From: Streptosporangium album
Lineage (GTDB): Bacteria > Actinomycetota > Actinomycetes > Streptosporangiales > Streptosporangiaceae
Length of the DNA stretch: 64,000 bases
NCBI RefSeq assembly: GCF_014203795.1
Contig: NZ_JACHJU010000001.1
Coordinates: 2,232,001 to 2,296,000, forward strand
Direction of reading: 5' to 3'
Both the position numbers and the translations under genes were made by a program. Positions 27,501-35,412 of this stretch are shown here, piece after piece; the first letter of the stretch is position 1, and each line of letters starts with the position of its first letter. The notes below the pieces were generated by a model. That model made no database searches and was not told where the DNA came from. It saw nothing but the letters and a program-made list of their open reading frames with translations.

Positions 27501-27695
27501 TGGCGTCGCCTCGCGGCCGGCAATCCACAGCTGACGTACGAGGCGCCACCGCGACACCCGTACGGACCGGCACGACGAGCCGATGCGGCACTCTTACGAG
27601 CCTTCGGTAATGCTGAAGATCTCACCATGGCGTACCGCACCCTATGGAGCCTGCGCGATGTCGATGTCGAATCACAGCTTTACTTGGAGAAATGA
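24504..27695 (+). CDS. drmA: DrmA-like DISARM helicase
   Basis: 1063 residues, ATG 24504 overlapping the upstream gene by 8 nt. An N-terminal region of about 400 residues precedes the helicase core: motif I DLLWFPTGGGKTEAYLGL (Lys near 450), GGGVTALMRYTLRLLTLQQF, motif II IIQDELHLIAGPLGTLAGLY near 650, STATIRR, and the C-terminal ATNMISVGVDVDRLGLMAVM and EYIQATSRVGR. A zinc-ribbon-like CPWC...RCSDDDC lies between motifs Ia and II. DELH in place of DEAH and the YIQATSRVGR motif are as I remember for DrmA, the DISARM core helicase that loads on phage DNA with DrmB. The DrmB-like gene follows at once. Confidence 0.88.
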   Translation: MSELTDHYRFRRELVEKLQRDLLGPVGGSNEQLNDLPGNAYISGVLFPLRPEDERVREVGENDVDLAASGLAVDEVPDSGVAMANVQLPSSMGLTFAVDPLLSPVVTVDVDAATYEPVDEVGNRIAAARAERGTTREETTFWRRRPLTLAPVPVNVTAQGQSTVTLAHGLQLRLRVRRPVQGAVAVTVTLVNSHRIDRSTLRDAYCFFQPALRVSCVGGVAGLVERPSVRGSDDPELLTSRLLHRYAPAFATGHGCSADWEWQPPPPHGLKELVSARTDAVWTAFVPVRDVLLTDSNPDIPMFRMWDLAKSPRDRLVADLRRLIDGYTAWISDRAAEAKALHDTEYGVVAREQIERCRRACRRMANGITLLEKDDRALKAFQLANEAMAVQRARTSWIKEGRSGAIEPEKGRWRPFQIGFLLLCLDGITDPDHDDRDIADLLWFPTGGGKTEAYLGLIAYTVFLRRLRDGTAGGGVTALMRYTLRLLTLQQFERAAALICAMEIMRINAPWVLGDETISVGMWVGQAATPNTLSEARDSIRELRNHKVLQTRNPVQLTVCPWCGSGMNAWHYEVDLARGQMWVRCSDDDCSFRNGLPVHVVDEAIYAARPTLLIATADKFAQIAWREEVATLFNRDGRDAARPPELIIQDELHLIAGPLGTLAGLYETAIDIAAKKPKVIASTATIRRSDEQGRALFDREVCQFPPSGLDARDSWFSVETPRKAKASRLYVGLLTSSTSQATLLIRAYAALLHHAQVLEGEDAVRDTYWTLVGYFNSLRLLAAAELQVNDDVHAQLKVLAERIGIPPRPADQPTELTSRVSSSEIPTRLNDLKRALPDRNTLDTVLATNMISVGVDVDRLGLMAVMGQPQTTAEYIQATSRVGRVYPGLVVALYNSARSRDRSHYENFSFYHSALYRQVESTSVTPFSARARDRALHVVLVGLARLSLPQARSNGAAASVELFVEQLADLSEAILARVERVDPEEYGATVVELKNIIEQWRRLAAGNPQLTYEAPPRHPYGPARRADAALLRAFGNAEDLTMAYRTLWSLRDVDVESQLYLEK

Positions 27696-29542
27696 TGGCA
27701 CTGCGAGATAAAAGCAAAAAACAAGAACCAAAAAATCACTCAGATAATCCAGAGTCATCCACTCCTATCGGCGCCGTACGGCGGGCACAGCTGCTTACCA
27801 CATATGGCGTTGGCGCGATGGTCGCCTTCGAGGATCAGTCTTTTATCGTAAGTGGCCTGGACAGCTGGAACGTAGTCGGTCGACCCGATATTCAGGACAC
27901 ACGCCTACGGCGCTATTTGAAGGTCAAGGGATTCCGTCTCCCACCGGCATCCGATCCACCTTCTGGAGACGGTGTTCGGATGCGACGTTTCCCGCACATG
28001 TACTCATGTATCGGATGCGAGCACAATCTAAAATCGTTCGAGGATTTCAACCCCCCTCCAGGCAAAAGTGAATGCGCTGCCTGCGGAAAGCCATTGACGC
28101 CGTCGAGATTTGTCGTTGCCTGCGAATATGGACATCTCGATGACTTTCCCTACCACGAGTGGGTACACAACGACGAAAACGGGCAAACGGTTCCACCGGG
28201 CCCCGATCATAGGCTCAGTCTGCACACGACAGGCCGGACCACTGCTCTGCGTTCCATTGTCATCAAGTGCTCCTGCCGCACGTCAGCCTCAATGGAAGGC
28301 GCCTTTGGCCGTTTTGCCATGAGGAACATCAAGGTGAGTTGCGGAGGTGGCCGCCCTTGGCTGGGCAAGCAGGCCACCCACGAAAGATGCTCGCTGTCTC
28401 CTCGCACCCTCCAACGTGGTTCCTCCGCCGCATGGTTCCCTCTTGTGCGATCCGCACTCTCTATTCCCCCGTGGAATGGAGGAATCCATATACTCATAAA
28501 CGACCGATATGACGTGCTACAGTATCTCGACGATGAAACTATTGCATCGGTCGCAGAACAGAATGGAATGCTTTATAATACCGGATACTCCACCGAAGAT
28601 CTGGTAATTGCGGTTCGGCAACGCAAAAAGATTGAAAGCGAACAAGTCGAGGACGAGGACGGCCAGTTCGAGTCAGCTGGCGAGCTGCGTCGCGAGGAGT
28701 ACGAGAAACTTATCCAGACGACTTATGAAGGCCCCGAAAGCCGAGACTTTGAGTGTGTTCGGCCATCCGGAGACTCGTCTTCACTGCGCACTATGGGCAT
28801 CGCGCAGAACATGCTCGTCAAGCGGCTGCGCGAGGTTCGCGCCCTGAAATCATTCGTGCGAGTGGAAGCTCCCGGCCTCTCCGATCCGGACAATCGCAAG
28901 GCCTCCCTCTCCTTGGGCAAGGTCGACTGGCTTCCCGCGATCGAAGTGATCGGCGAGGGGGTCTTCCTGCGACTCAATGAAGATCGTTTGATGAGATGGG
29001 AGAGCCTCAGCAACCCCACTGACCGGGCAAGGGTACTGCATCACAACCATACGATTCATCTGCGCCAGAGAACAGCATTGTTGAAAAAGTCACCGCCTCC
29101 CGAGTCCCCGTTGACCTCCCGATTTATTCTCTTGCACACACTCGCACATGCTCTGATCAACGAATGGAGCCTTGATGCGGGATATCCAGCCGCTGCCCTA
29201 CGCGAACGCCTGTATGTCTCAGACAAGATGGCAGGAGTGTTGATCTACACCGCCACCAGTGATTCCGCCGGCAGCCTAGGTGGCCTGGTCGTTCAGGGAG
29301 AGCCTCACCGCCTGAAATCCTCCCTGGAGTCAGCGCTGGAACGCATCTCTTGGTGCTCAGCCGATCCTCTATGCATGGAGGCGGCGGCAGGTGGCGCCGA
29401 CAGCCTCAACTTAGCAGCCTGCCATGCTTGTGTTCTAATCCCCGAAACCAGCTGCGAGACAAACAACGCCTTCCTCGACCGCGCCTTGCTCATCGGTACA
29501 CCCGACGATCCCAAAACGGGATACTTCCATGATCGGGAATGA
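27692..29542 (+). CDS. drmB: DrmB-like DISARM protein (DUF1998)
   Basis: 616 residues. ATG 27692 overlaps the DrmA stop (ATGA; a second ATG follows directly), with GGAG upstream. The N-terminus carries GAVRRAQLLTTYGVGAMVAF, the usual DrmB opening. Cys pairs CIGCEHN and CAACGKP and the later CSCRT/C-rich DUF1998 region near the end (FILLHTLAHALINEWSLDAG; CSADPLCMEA; LAACHACVLIPETSCE) complete the family picture. DrmB pairs with DrmA to form the DISARM core complex. No DrmC (phospholipase D) gene follows; the next gene is a DUF397 protein on the other strand. The first 25 codons are unusually A-rich for this genome, which points to horizontal origin. Confidence 0.9.
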   Translation: MMALRDKSKKQEPKNHSDNPESSTPIGAVRRAQLLTTYGVGAMVAFEDQSFIVSGLDSWNVVGRPDIQDTRLRRYLKVKGFRLPPASDPPSGDGVRMRRFPHMYSCIGCEHNLKSFEDFNPPPGKSECAACGKPLTPSRFVVACEYGHLDDFPYHEWVHNDENGQTVPPGPDHRLSLHTTGRTTALRSIVIKCSCRTSASMEGAFGRFAMRNIKVSCGGGRPWLGKQATHERCSLSPRTLQRGSSAAWFPLVRSALSIPPWNGGIHILINDRYDVLQYLDDETIASVAEQNGMLYNTGYSTEDLVIAVRQRKKIESEQVEDEDGQFESAGELRREEYEKLIQTTYEGPESRDFECVRPSGDSSSLRTMGIAQNMLVKRLREVRALKSFVRVEAPGLSDPDNRKASLSLGKVDWLPAIEVIGEGVFLRLNEDRLMRWESLSNPTDRARVLHHNHTIHLRQRTALLKKSPPPESPLTSRFILLHTLAHALINEWSLDAGYPAAALRERLYVSDKMAGVLIYTATSDSAGSLGGLVVQGEPHRLKSSLESALERISWCSADPLCMEAAAGGADSLNLAACHACVLIPETSCETNNAFLDRALLIGTPDDPKTGYFHDRE

Positions 29543-29576
29543 TACAAAGCCGTAGAGAGCCTGGTCGAGCCGATGG

Positions 29577-29819
29577 TCAGCGGCTCAGATCATCGAATTC
29601 TCCGTTTTTGATGCCGCCGATGAATGTCTGCCATTCACTGCTGGTGAAGCGCAGCATCGGCCCATTCGAGATCTTGCTGTCCCGTACGGCACGACCTCCG
29701 CAGGGGAGGTCTGCCGTCTCCACGCGGTTGTCCTGCTGCGCGCTCTGCCTGTTCTTACGCCAAACGAGCGCGAGTGTGATTCGGTCGACGGTTCTCTCCC
29801 CTGCTCCTGCTGTAGTCAA
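29577..29819 (-). CDS. DUF397 domain protein
   Basis: About 80 residues. DUF397 core: LVWRKNRQSAQQDNRVETAD, LPCGGRAVRDSK and LRFTSSEWQTFIGGIKNGEF. Such proteins typically partner XRE regulators in actinobacteria. TTG 29819 is the only upstream start; GGAG and GGGGAGAG lie inside the first codons, so the true start may be slightly downstream at an unusual codon. It lies 112 bp after an XRE-TPR regulator gene in the same orientation. Confidence 0.8.
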   Translation of the reverse strand: MTTAGAGERTVDRITLALVWRKNRQSAQQDNRVETADLPCGGRAVRDSKISNGPMLRFTSSEWQTFIGGIKNGEFDDLSR

Positions 29820-29931
29820 TCAGCCAAGGTGGCCATGTAGCGAGTCTGCCAAAAAGATCAAGGTGCCTGACCGGGATTACCCCTGCGCCGGTTTCTCTGA
29901 GGTTCCCGCCTGAGAGGGCTTGTCGAATGCG

Positions 29932-31176
29932 TCAGAGGATATGCATGCGCACTCCGAGCCTGCGGATGCGTTCCCGATAGCTGTAGCGCTCCAGATCCAG
30001 CAAGGTTCGTACGGCCTGCTGGGCCATCGGGTGGTTGCGGACGAGCATCGGAGCAATCTTCTCGGCACGCTCCAGCTCGGCCAGTGCGGCCTCTCGCTTT
30101 CCGCACCACAGCAACCCTCGGGCGTGATCCAGGTGATGGTGTCCCGCGCGGCCGGCCTGCATGTCCTTGGGAAGTCGCACAGCCTCCCCACGCTGTACGG
30201 CCCGCGGCCCGTCCCCCAGCTCGACCGCGACGGCGACACCGTGAATATCGACGTTGGCCTGATTGGTGGAGAGGTCGTAGTAGTTGGTGCGCTGGCGTGA
30301 GCCGAGCCGGGTGACCGCCTCGGTTGCGAGCTGGTGGCGTGACCACGCCTCATCGGGGTCGTTCTTGCGAGCGGCGGTGATCGCGGCCCTCAGTTGGAGC
30401 CCACCCCAGACCGCGAGCGCCTCGGCTTGGCCTGCGGTGTATTCGTCCTCGATGCTCGCGCAGGCCGTATCGAGGACGGAAAGCGCGTCGTTCCACGAGG
30501 TGCTGGCCCACAGGCTCCGTATCCGCAGATAGGCGAAAACGGCGTCGTGGTAGGGGTCTCCTGCGCGTTCTCCAGCCCATCGGACGCGGTTGGTGGTGAT
30601 CAGGGAGAGATCGGCGTAGCCCAGGTTGTAGACCACCGAGTCGGCCGCCAGATAGGTCAGCCCAAGCAGCTTGAACGCCGCACTCCGGTCAGGCTCCGCA
30701 TACAGATGAGTAGCCGCCTGAAGTTCGGAGAGCAGAGCCGGTAGCTCGTCTGCCAGTTCCGCGTAGCGCGCCTCTCGCCGCAACCAACGGGCACGCTCGG
30801 TCGCCGCGCGGAGGTCGGGCAGCGGCCGTACCGCTCCGGCCCATTCCGGGTCGAGGTCATATCGTTCCAGGTGACGGCGGATCTCGGGGATCGCCGAGTG
30901 TCCCCGGTCTTCGCTCGGGCTGTCGCCCCGGTAGGGACGCGCGGTCAGCTCGTTGGGGTGCATGCGCAAGGCACGGGCAAGAGTGTTGATCAGCGCGATG
31001 GAGTCCAGGGGGATGCTGTCGTTCTCGATCCCGGACACCCAGGACTGTGCTCGGCTGACGCGCCGGGCCAGTTCGCTCTGGGTGATGCCGGCGCGCTTGC
31101 GGGCGCGCCGCACACGGGTTCCCACACTCTCCGCCGCCGGGTCTGAGTAGGCCATGGCCTCAAAGTAACCCGCCAT
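29932..31176 (-). CDS. XRE regulator with TPR-like C-terminal region
   Basis: 414 residues from ATG 31176; a second ATG at 31155 gives a shorter N-terminus. HTH_XRE spans about residues 17-70 (TRVRRARKRAGITQSELARR, then SRAQSWVSGIENDSIPLDSI). The rest is helical with repeat-like segments (AAFKLLGLTYLAADSVVYNL, DAVFAYLRIRSLWASTSW) and the late HHHLDHARGLLWCGKREAAL, typical of actinobacterial XRE proteins with a tetratricopeptide ligand- or peptide-sensing half. A DUF397 gene lies downstream. A divergent small gene starts at 31257. Probably a development or metabolism regulator; not a defence gene. Confidence 0.88.
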   Translation of the reverse strand: MAGYFEAMAYSDPAAESVGTRVRRARKRAGITQSELARRVSRAQSWVSGIENDSIPLDSIALINTLARALRMHPNELTARPYRGDSPSEDRGHSAIPEIRRHLERYDLDPEWAGAVRPLPDLRAATERARWLRREARYAELADELPALLSELQAATHLYAEPDRSAAFKLLGLTYLAADSVVYNLGYADLSLITTNRVRWAGERAGDPYHDAVFAYLRIRSLWASTSWNDALSVLDTACASIEDEYTAGQAEALAVWGGLQLRAAITAARKNDPDEAWSRHQLATEAVTRLGSRQRTNYYDLSTNQANVDIHGVAVAVELGDGPRAVQRGEAVRLPKDMQAGRAGHHHLDHARGLLWCGKREAALAELERAEKIAPMLVRNHPMAQQAVRTLLDLERYSYRERIRRLGVRMHIL

Positions 31177-31256
31177 GGCGTCTTTGGCTTCTCCCCTGGC
31201 CAAAGTATCAACGGCACTGATGTCGGCATCTCTTCGCGCTCGTAGTTTCACTTTCC

Positions 31257-31607
31257 GTGAGGAGAGATAAGCGCGAGAACGACGAACGACACCCGTACGG
31301 AACGTCGGCTGAGACAGCCGCCGGACGGCTCAGACAGGAGCTTGAGGCGCTGGGCGTCGTCTCCGATGTGCACGACGGATACGGACTGGCGCTGGTGTCG
31401 GTCTGGGCCGGTCTGGTGGTGTGGTGCAACGGGGAGCGGTTCTGGTGGCAGACGGGGTGGGACGCCCGGCAGGCACGGCCTGTCTATGCCTCGAATCCGG
31501 TGCACGAGACCAACCGGGCCGCTCACCGGATCGCGGCCCGCTGCGCGGAGCTCCGGCAGGCACATCAGCCCGAGCCGACGACCAATACACCAGGAGATCC
31601 TGTCTGA
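31257..31607 (+). CDS. Small hypothetical protein divergent from XRE regulator
   Basis: 116 residues from GTG 31257. The sequence has a helical N-terminal half (TAAGRLRQELEALG) and a Trp-rich strand region (VSVWAGLVVWCNGERFWWQTG) ending in a helix with NRAAHRIAARCAELR. No known catalytic motif. Such small proteins commonly sit beside XRE regulators in Streptosporangiaceae-like genomes; function unknown. Only about 80 bp separate it from the divergent regulator, so a shared control region is likely. Confidence 0.65.
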   Translation: MRRDKRENDERHPYGTSAETAAGRLRQELEALGVVSDVHDGYGLALVSVWAGLVVWCNGERFWWQTGWDARQARPVYASNPVHETNRAAHRIAARCAELRQAHQPEPTTNTPGDPV

Positions 31608-31667
31608 CCGGCGCCTGAGCCCACGGCCCCGGAGAGAGGGGCCCTCCTACCCGGCCACCGTACGGAC

Positions 31668-32213
31668 GTGGCCGATGACCCCACACAGAAACGGCTCCAC
31701 CAGGCGAGGCGAATCGCCTGGCAGAGCCTTGATCGCACACTGGAGGTGCGACCCGTGCACAACCTTAACGGAGCTCCCCGGATCATCAGGGTCCGTTGGC
31801 ATGCCGAACAGCCCCCGGCCCCGCTCGGGTGCCGGTGGTGCGGCCATCCGCCGTACGCCCACGACGCGGCCACCCTGCCGCACCGGCCCGGCCACCTGTG
31901 GGACCAGCCCACCTCCGCGCAGGTCCACGCACGCATGGCGGCGCGGCGGCGCCTCGGACTGTGCGGCCCGCCACTCCCGAACACGCCAAGGAGCATGCCG
32001 CACACCACGCCAAGCAATACGCCACGTACCGCGCCCGACACCGTGACGGCCCGCCCGCTCCGGGTCCACCACCCCGCGCCTCCTCCCGCAGGTCGCCACC
32101 GCCACCCGCGACCGGCCGTGGCGACCGCCGTGCCGTACGGGCGTGAATCACCGCCGGGGGCTCGACCGCCGTACGGCAGGCGCGAGCCGTACCGGGTGGG
32201 GGCGACGGTATGA
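31668..32213 (+). CDS. Hypothetical protein with CxxC motif
   Basis: 181 residues from GTG 31668. The first 110 residues look natural, with a possible zinc-binding CRWCGHPPYAHDAATLPHRP and ARRRLGLC. The remainder is Pro/Arg-rich and low-complexity, and a more protein-like reading (TPEHAKEHAAHHAKQYATYR) appears in another frame, so a frameshift near base 31975 is possible. Its stop overlaps the start of the next gene by 4 nt, which argues for co-translation. No function assigned. Confidence 0.5.
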   Translation: MADDPTQKRLHQARRIAWQSLDRTLEVRPVHNLNGAPRIIRVRWHAEQPPAPLGCRWCGHPPYAHDAATLPHRPGHLWDQPTSAQVHARMAARRRLGLCGPPLPNTPRSMPHTTPSNTPRTAPDTVTARPLRVHHPAPPPAGRHRHPRPAVATAVPYGRESPPGARPPYGRREPYRVGATV

Positions 32214-32788
32214 GCATGCCCCCGGACGGTACGGGCCTGCCCTCAGAGGGAAAAGGGGTGACGGAGATGGCGACACGACTGCTGTCCGTGCTCATCGGCG
32301 CGTTCACTGACCGCTTCCGCACAACCGGCGGCACCGTGCGACCTCCCGGCATGACGTGGCCGCCGGGTCTGGGACCGGCGCCGGTGGACTGCCTGGTGAT
32401 CTCCCGGCGGTTCGCCTCCGCGCCCGGCCAGGTCAGGCACGCCCGCGCGTTCGTCGCCGAGATCGTCGGGGACGGTCACCCCTGCCTTGACGACGCCCTC
32501 CTGCTGACCAGCGAGCTCGCCACCAACGCCGTCGAACACCCCACCGGACCGCCCCGGCAGCCCGGCAGGGCGCGGGAGTTCCTCGTCACGGTGGCCTTCG
32601 TCCCCCACGGTTTGCTGATCACCGTCCAGGACCCCGGCTCCCTGACCGTCCCCTGCCCCAGGGACGCCGGCCAGGATGCCACCGGCGGCCGGGGCCTCGC
32701 GCTCGTCAACGCCTTGGCCACCCGCTGGGGATTCCACCGTGACTCCCTCGGGACCGTGATCTGGTTCGAACTCGGCTCACCTGTCTGA
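32210..32788 (+). CDS. Anti-sigma-like HATPase protein
   Basis: 192 residues; in-frame ATGs at 32210, 32216 and 32269 are possible. The HATPase_c fold of RsbW/SpoIIAB type is recognisable from the N-box LTSELATNAVEHP, the G1-like VQDPGS and the G2-like GGRGLALVNALATRWGFH. Streptomycetes and relatives carry many such single-domain ATPases of mostly unknown target. Its 3' end overlaps that of the convergent AraC gene by 12 nt. Confidence 0.85.
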   Translation: MSMPPDGTGLPSEGKGVTEMATRLLSVLIGAFTDRFRTTGGTVRPPGMTWPPGLGPAPVDCLVISRRFASAPGQVRHARAFVAEIVGDGHPCLDDALLLTSELATNAVEHPTGPPRQPGRAREFLVTVAFVPHGLLITVQDPGSLTVPCPRDAGQDATGGRGLALVNALATRWGFHRDSLGTVIWFELGSPV

Positions 32789-33625
32789 GGAAACCATTTC
32801 CCTGCCAGGGGAGGCCGGGGCGAGGAGCAGGCGGAGCGCGGTCGGGGTGTCCCCCGTGTCCTCGCGGGCGGTCCGGGTCAGGTGCGCCTGGTCGGCGAAC
32901 CCGAGGTCCGCGGCCAGGCCGGCGAGGTCGCGGTCGCCGTCTTCGAGCCGCTGCATCATCCGGCCGACGCGGACCCGGTTGCGGTAGCGGGTCAGTGACA
33001 CGCCCACCTCCCGCGAGAACACCCGGCTCAGCCGGTACGGAGAGACCTCCAGCAGTCTGGCCAGCGGGCAGAGCCCCGCCGCCGCCGGGTGTCCTTCGAT
33101 GATCGCCTCACGGGCCGCCGCGACGAGCGCCCGGTCGGCGGGGCACGGCCGGTCAGCCGGCCGTCCGGCGACCGACGCGATGAGCCGGAACAGCTCCTCG
33201 GCGAGCGCGTAGTCGACGTCCCCACCGTCGGCGGCGGCGAGCAGCCGCCGGTGGGCGAGATCGACGCGCGCGTCCACGTACACCGTCGTCCCGCCCCGGA
33301 GCCCCTCCCAGAGCCGGGGCTCGAAGCTCACGGACGTGCAGAGATCACCCCCGGCGGGGTGGGCGAACCGTTCCTCCTCACCCGGCGCCCCCAGGTAGGC
33401 AATCGTGGGATCCAGGTCGGCATCGGCCCCGTCGGCCCACCGCCGGAATCTGCCGCGTCGCACCAGCACCATCCGGTGGTCGTCGCGCACGTCCGGCTCC
33501 GACCATCGGGTGTGGTGCGCGCGGCAGGTCACCGCGGCCACGGTGAACTGGGGCCGGGCGGCGAGGGTCACGGCGGAGAGCACGCCGCAGACGCTACCCG
33601 GAGGGGCCGACAGAACGGCCCGCAA
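32777..33625 (-). CDS. AraC family transcriptional regulator
   Basis: 282 residues. The C-terminal AraC/XylS DNA-binding domain carries two HTHs (CPLARLLEVSPYRLSRVFSR and LAGLAADLGFADQAHLTRTA). The N-terminal half resembles a cupin-like sensor (MVLVRRGRFRR to AHPAGGDLCTSVSFEP). It is divergent from a VOC-family protein gene starting 70 bp away, which may be its target. Start at 33625 could be shortened, as the first 20 residues look weakly conserved. Confidence 0.88.
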   Translation of the reverse strand: MRAVLSAPPGSVCGVLSAVTLAARPQFTVAAVTCRAHHTRWSEPDVRDDHRMVLVRRGRFRRWADGADADLDPTIAYLGAPGEEERFAHPAGGDLCTSVSFEPRLWEGLRGGTTVYVDARVDLAHRRLLAAADGGDVDYALAEELFRLIASVAGRPADRPCPADRALVAAAREAIIEGHPAAAGLCPLARLLEVSPYRLSRVFSREVGVSLTRYRNRVRVGRMMQRLEDGDRDLAGLAADLGFADQAHLTRTAREDTGDTPTALRLLLAPASPGREMVSSDR

Positions 33626-33695
33626 GAATCTTCAAGACCGCAACCGGCGTAGATCGGATGATGGTTAGGCAAGCGACGACAACAAGGAGTCACCC

Positions 33696-34052
33696 ATGGC
33701 CGCTCTCGCGGAACCCACCGCCATCATCATCGACTGCGCCGCCCCTGGAGCGCTCGCCGAGTTCTATCGGAAGGTCACCGGCTGGGAGGTCACCCACCTC
33801 GACGACGACTCCGCCTACCTCGGCGACGGCCCGATCCAGCTCGCCTTCCAGCGGGTCCCCGGCTATCGCGGGCCCGGATGGCCCGACGCGGCCAAGCACG
33901 CCCACCTTGACCTCAAGGTCGCCGACCTGGAGATCGCGACCAAGGAACTGCTGGCGCTCGGCGCGACCAGGCCCGAGTTCCAGCCCGGCGAGGGCCAGTG
34001 GACGGTCCTCGCCGACCCTGAAGGACATCTCTTCTGCATCGCCGCAGGCTGA
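33696..34052 (+). CDS. VOC (glyoxalase/bleomycin-resistance fold) family protein
   Basis: 118 residues, ATG 33696 after AAGGAG. One betaalphabetabetabeta pair: IIIDCAAPGALAEFYRKVTG at the start and HAHLDLKVADLEIATKELLA then DPEGHLFCI at the end. The metal-ligand positions common in this subfamily (His in AHLDL, Glu in DPEGH) are present. Substrate unknown. A terminator-like hairpin follows within 10 bp of the stop. Confidence 0.88.
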   Translation: MAALAEPTAIIIDCAAPGALAEFYRKVTGWEVTHLDDDSAYLGDGPIQLAFQRVPGYRGPGWPDAAKHAHLDLKVADLEIATKELLALGATRPEFQPGEGQWTVLADPEGHLFCIAAG

Positions 34053-34060
34053 CCGGGGCC

Positions 34061-34103
34061 GGGACGGCCTTTCCGGCGCACTCCGGACCGGCCGGGCCGT
34101 CCC
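34061..34103 (+). terminator. Hairpin after VOC gene
   Basis: Inverted repeat GGGACGGCC / GGCCGTCCC (9 bp) with a 25-nt interior that is itself rich in CCGG repeats, followed by CCTCCTGCC. No U-tract. Confidence 0.5.
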
Positions 34104-34505
34104 CCTCCTGCCACATCCCACTATTTCCGACATTCCGGAAAACGCTTAATTTCGGGCTTTCGCGGTGAGTTTCGGAGAGCTCGATCGCTTACATGAGAAA
34201 AGCACCATTATGCCGAGACGGTACCGGCGACGCGAAGCATCCGAAAATCGTGACATATGACATCGGCCGGCTTCGAATGGCGGATGCACTGTCGATAACA
34301 AAGAAGACTCATGTCCTGCTGCCCCTCCCCCCCCCGGCCAATCGGCACATCTACCGTTTCAACCAGGTTTCCGGGGAGGAAGACGCCCTCTCTATCCGCT
34401 GACATGGACGCCGTGCAATACGGTATCCGCCGCCTCACGCGGCGCCCGTACGGCGTGCCGGCATGCGCCTTCCCAGCCGGCCGGGAACAGCCAGGGAGAG
34501 CAGAC
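34104..34505. other. Intergenic stretch, probable promoter for secreted protein
   Basis: About 400 bp of locally lower GC (for example around 34130-34320). I see no convincing gene on either strand. It probably holds the promoter of the secreted-protein gene starting at 34506. Confidence 0.4.
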
Positions 34506-34970
34506 ATGACCAGGTGGGCAGGCCGGTTATCGGTCGCCGTAACAGTGGCGATCACAGTAACCGTCTTTTTCCCGACGGCGGCGATGAGCGCCGTGCCGTC
34601 TTCGCTGACCTCGCAAGCTCGGGAAACGGCCGTCAACCTCAGGATCACCGAAAAGATCCGCCACACACTCGCCGACGCCTTCTGGAATCAGAACTACGGG
34701 AAGTACCATCCGGGAGTCGGCCGCAACAAGGTGGACGGGCCGAAAAAGGTCTACTACGGCAAGATCAAGGGCGTCGGCGCCGGGCAGGACGTGTATTGGG
34801 CGGTCGGCTCCATCAGCGTCAAAGGCGACCCGATCAGCCATCAGGACGGGCCACACGTATGGCGCAAGCGTGGTCACGGCGCCTGGTCATATCGCGGCGA
34901 CACGGGCGGATGCCTGGCCAAAGTGCCGAGTGCACTGTTGAAGATATGGCACCTGCCCTCGTGCCATTGA
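34506..34970 (+). CDS. Small secreted protein of unknown function
   Basis: 154 residues; ATG 34506 with AGGGAGAG upstream. A signal peptide is clear (MTRWAGRLSVAVTVAITVTV, cleavage near TAAMSA). The mature part is basic, rich in Gly/Tyr/Lys, with NQNYGKYHPGVGRNKVDGPK and KVYYGKIKGVGAGQDVYWAV, and two Cys (CLAKV and final SCH) that may form a disulfide. I do not recognise the family. Confidence 0.75.
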   Translation: MTRWAGRLSVAVTVAITVTVFFPTAAMSAVPSSLTSQARETAVNLRITEKIRHTLADAFWNQNYGKYHPGVGRNKVDGPKKVYYGKIKGVGAGQDVYWAVGSISVKGDPISHQDGPHVWRKRGHGAWSYRGDTGGCLAKVPSALLKIWHLPSCH

Positions 34971-35412
34971 ATCGGACAGGAGCTCTGCCGCCGGGGAGAC
35001 GAGGACCCCGCGCGGGCCCGTTCAGAGTGAGACTTCGACGGTAGGACCGCACCCCGTTGGTCTTGGGCCGGGGTGCGGGCGCGGCTCCCCCGCGCCGTCA
35101 TCGCGGGCCGTACCGCCGTTCATGCCGCGCCCCCGGCGCACGCCCTCTCCTACAGGGATCCCGGTGGCATCGGCGAAATCTTCAACGGATACGCAGGTCA
35201 AACCCTTGGCAGCGGGCTTCGCACGCAACTCGGCCAAGGATCGTTGGCCTGCGTATCCGTTGTTTTGCCGCGCTTGCCACCAGGACCTCTTCACCTGGCG
35301 GCCTGATCAGCGAAGGTCATCGTCACTGTCTCGATCGTCCCGTCTCGCCCTGCTTAACATCAAAAGGACTCATACGTCCGTGTCTCACAGCAGTCTGACA
35401 GAGAGGGGGGAC
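34971..35412. other. Gene-poor stretch with a long imperfect hairpin
   Basis: Contains the 80-nt inverted repeat listed separately. No reading frame here has convincing protein character or an RBS. Confidence 0.4.
35183..35262. repeat. 80-nt imperfect inverted repeat
   Basis: A 15-bp perfect outer stem (CAACGGATACGCAGG with its complement at 35248-35262) continues after a small bulge into a CCTTGGC/GCCAAGG inner stem, with a 22-nt loop. Too long and too GC-balanced for a simple terminator; it could be a folded structural RNA element, a recombination site or a miniature-element end. Confidence 0.6.

Noticed and set aside
10034..29542. Classical DISARM operon with DrmC
   Set aside because: No phospholipase-D HKD motif protein was found in this interval; only DrmA- and DrmB-like genes are supported.
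10034..29542. BREX, Zorya or a type I restriction system
   Set aside because: No PglZ, BrxC, HsdS/HsdR or ZorA/B features are present; the helicases are accounted for by DrmA-, UvrD- and sacsin-type genes.
34193..34402. A 69-codon plus-strand frame as a gene
   Set aside because: No RBS, weak codon bias, and no protein-like pattern; left as intergenic.
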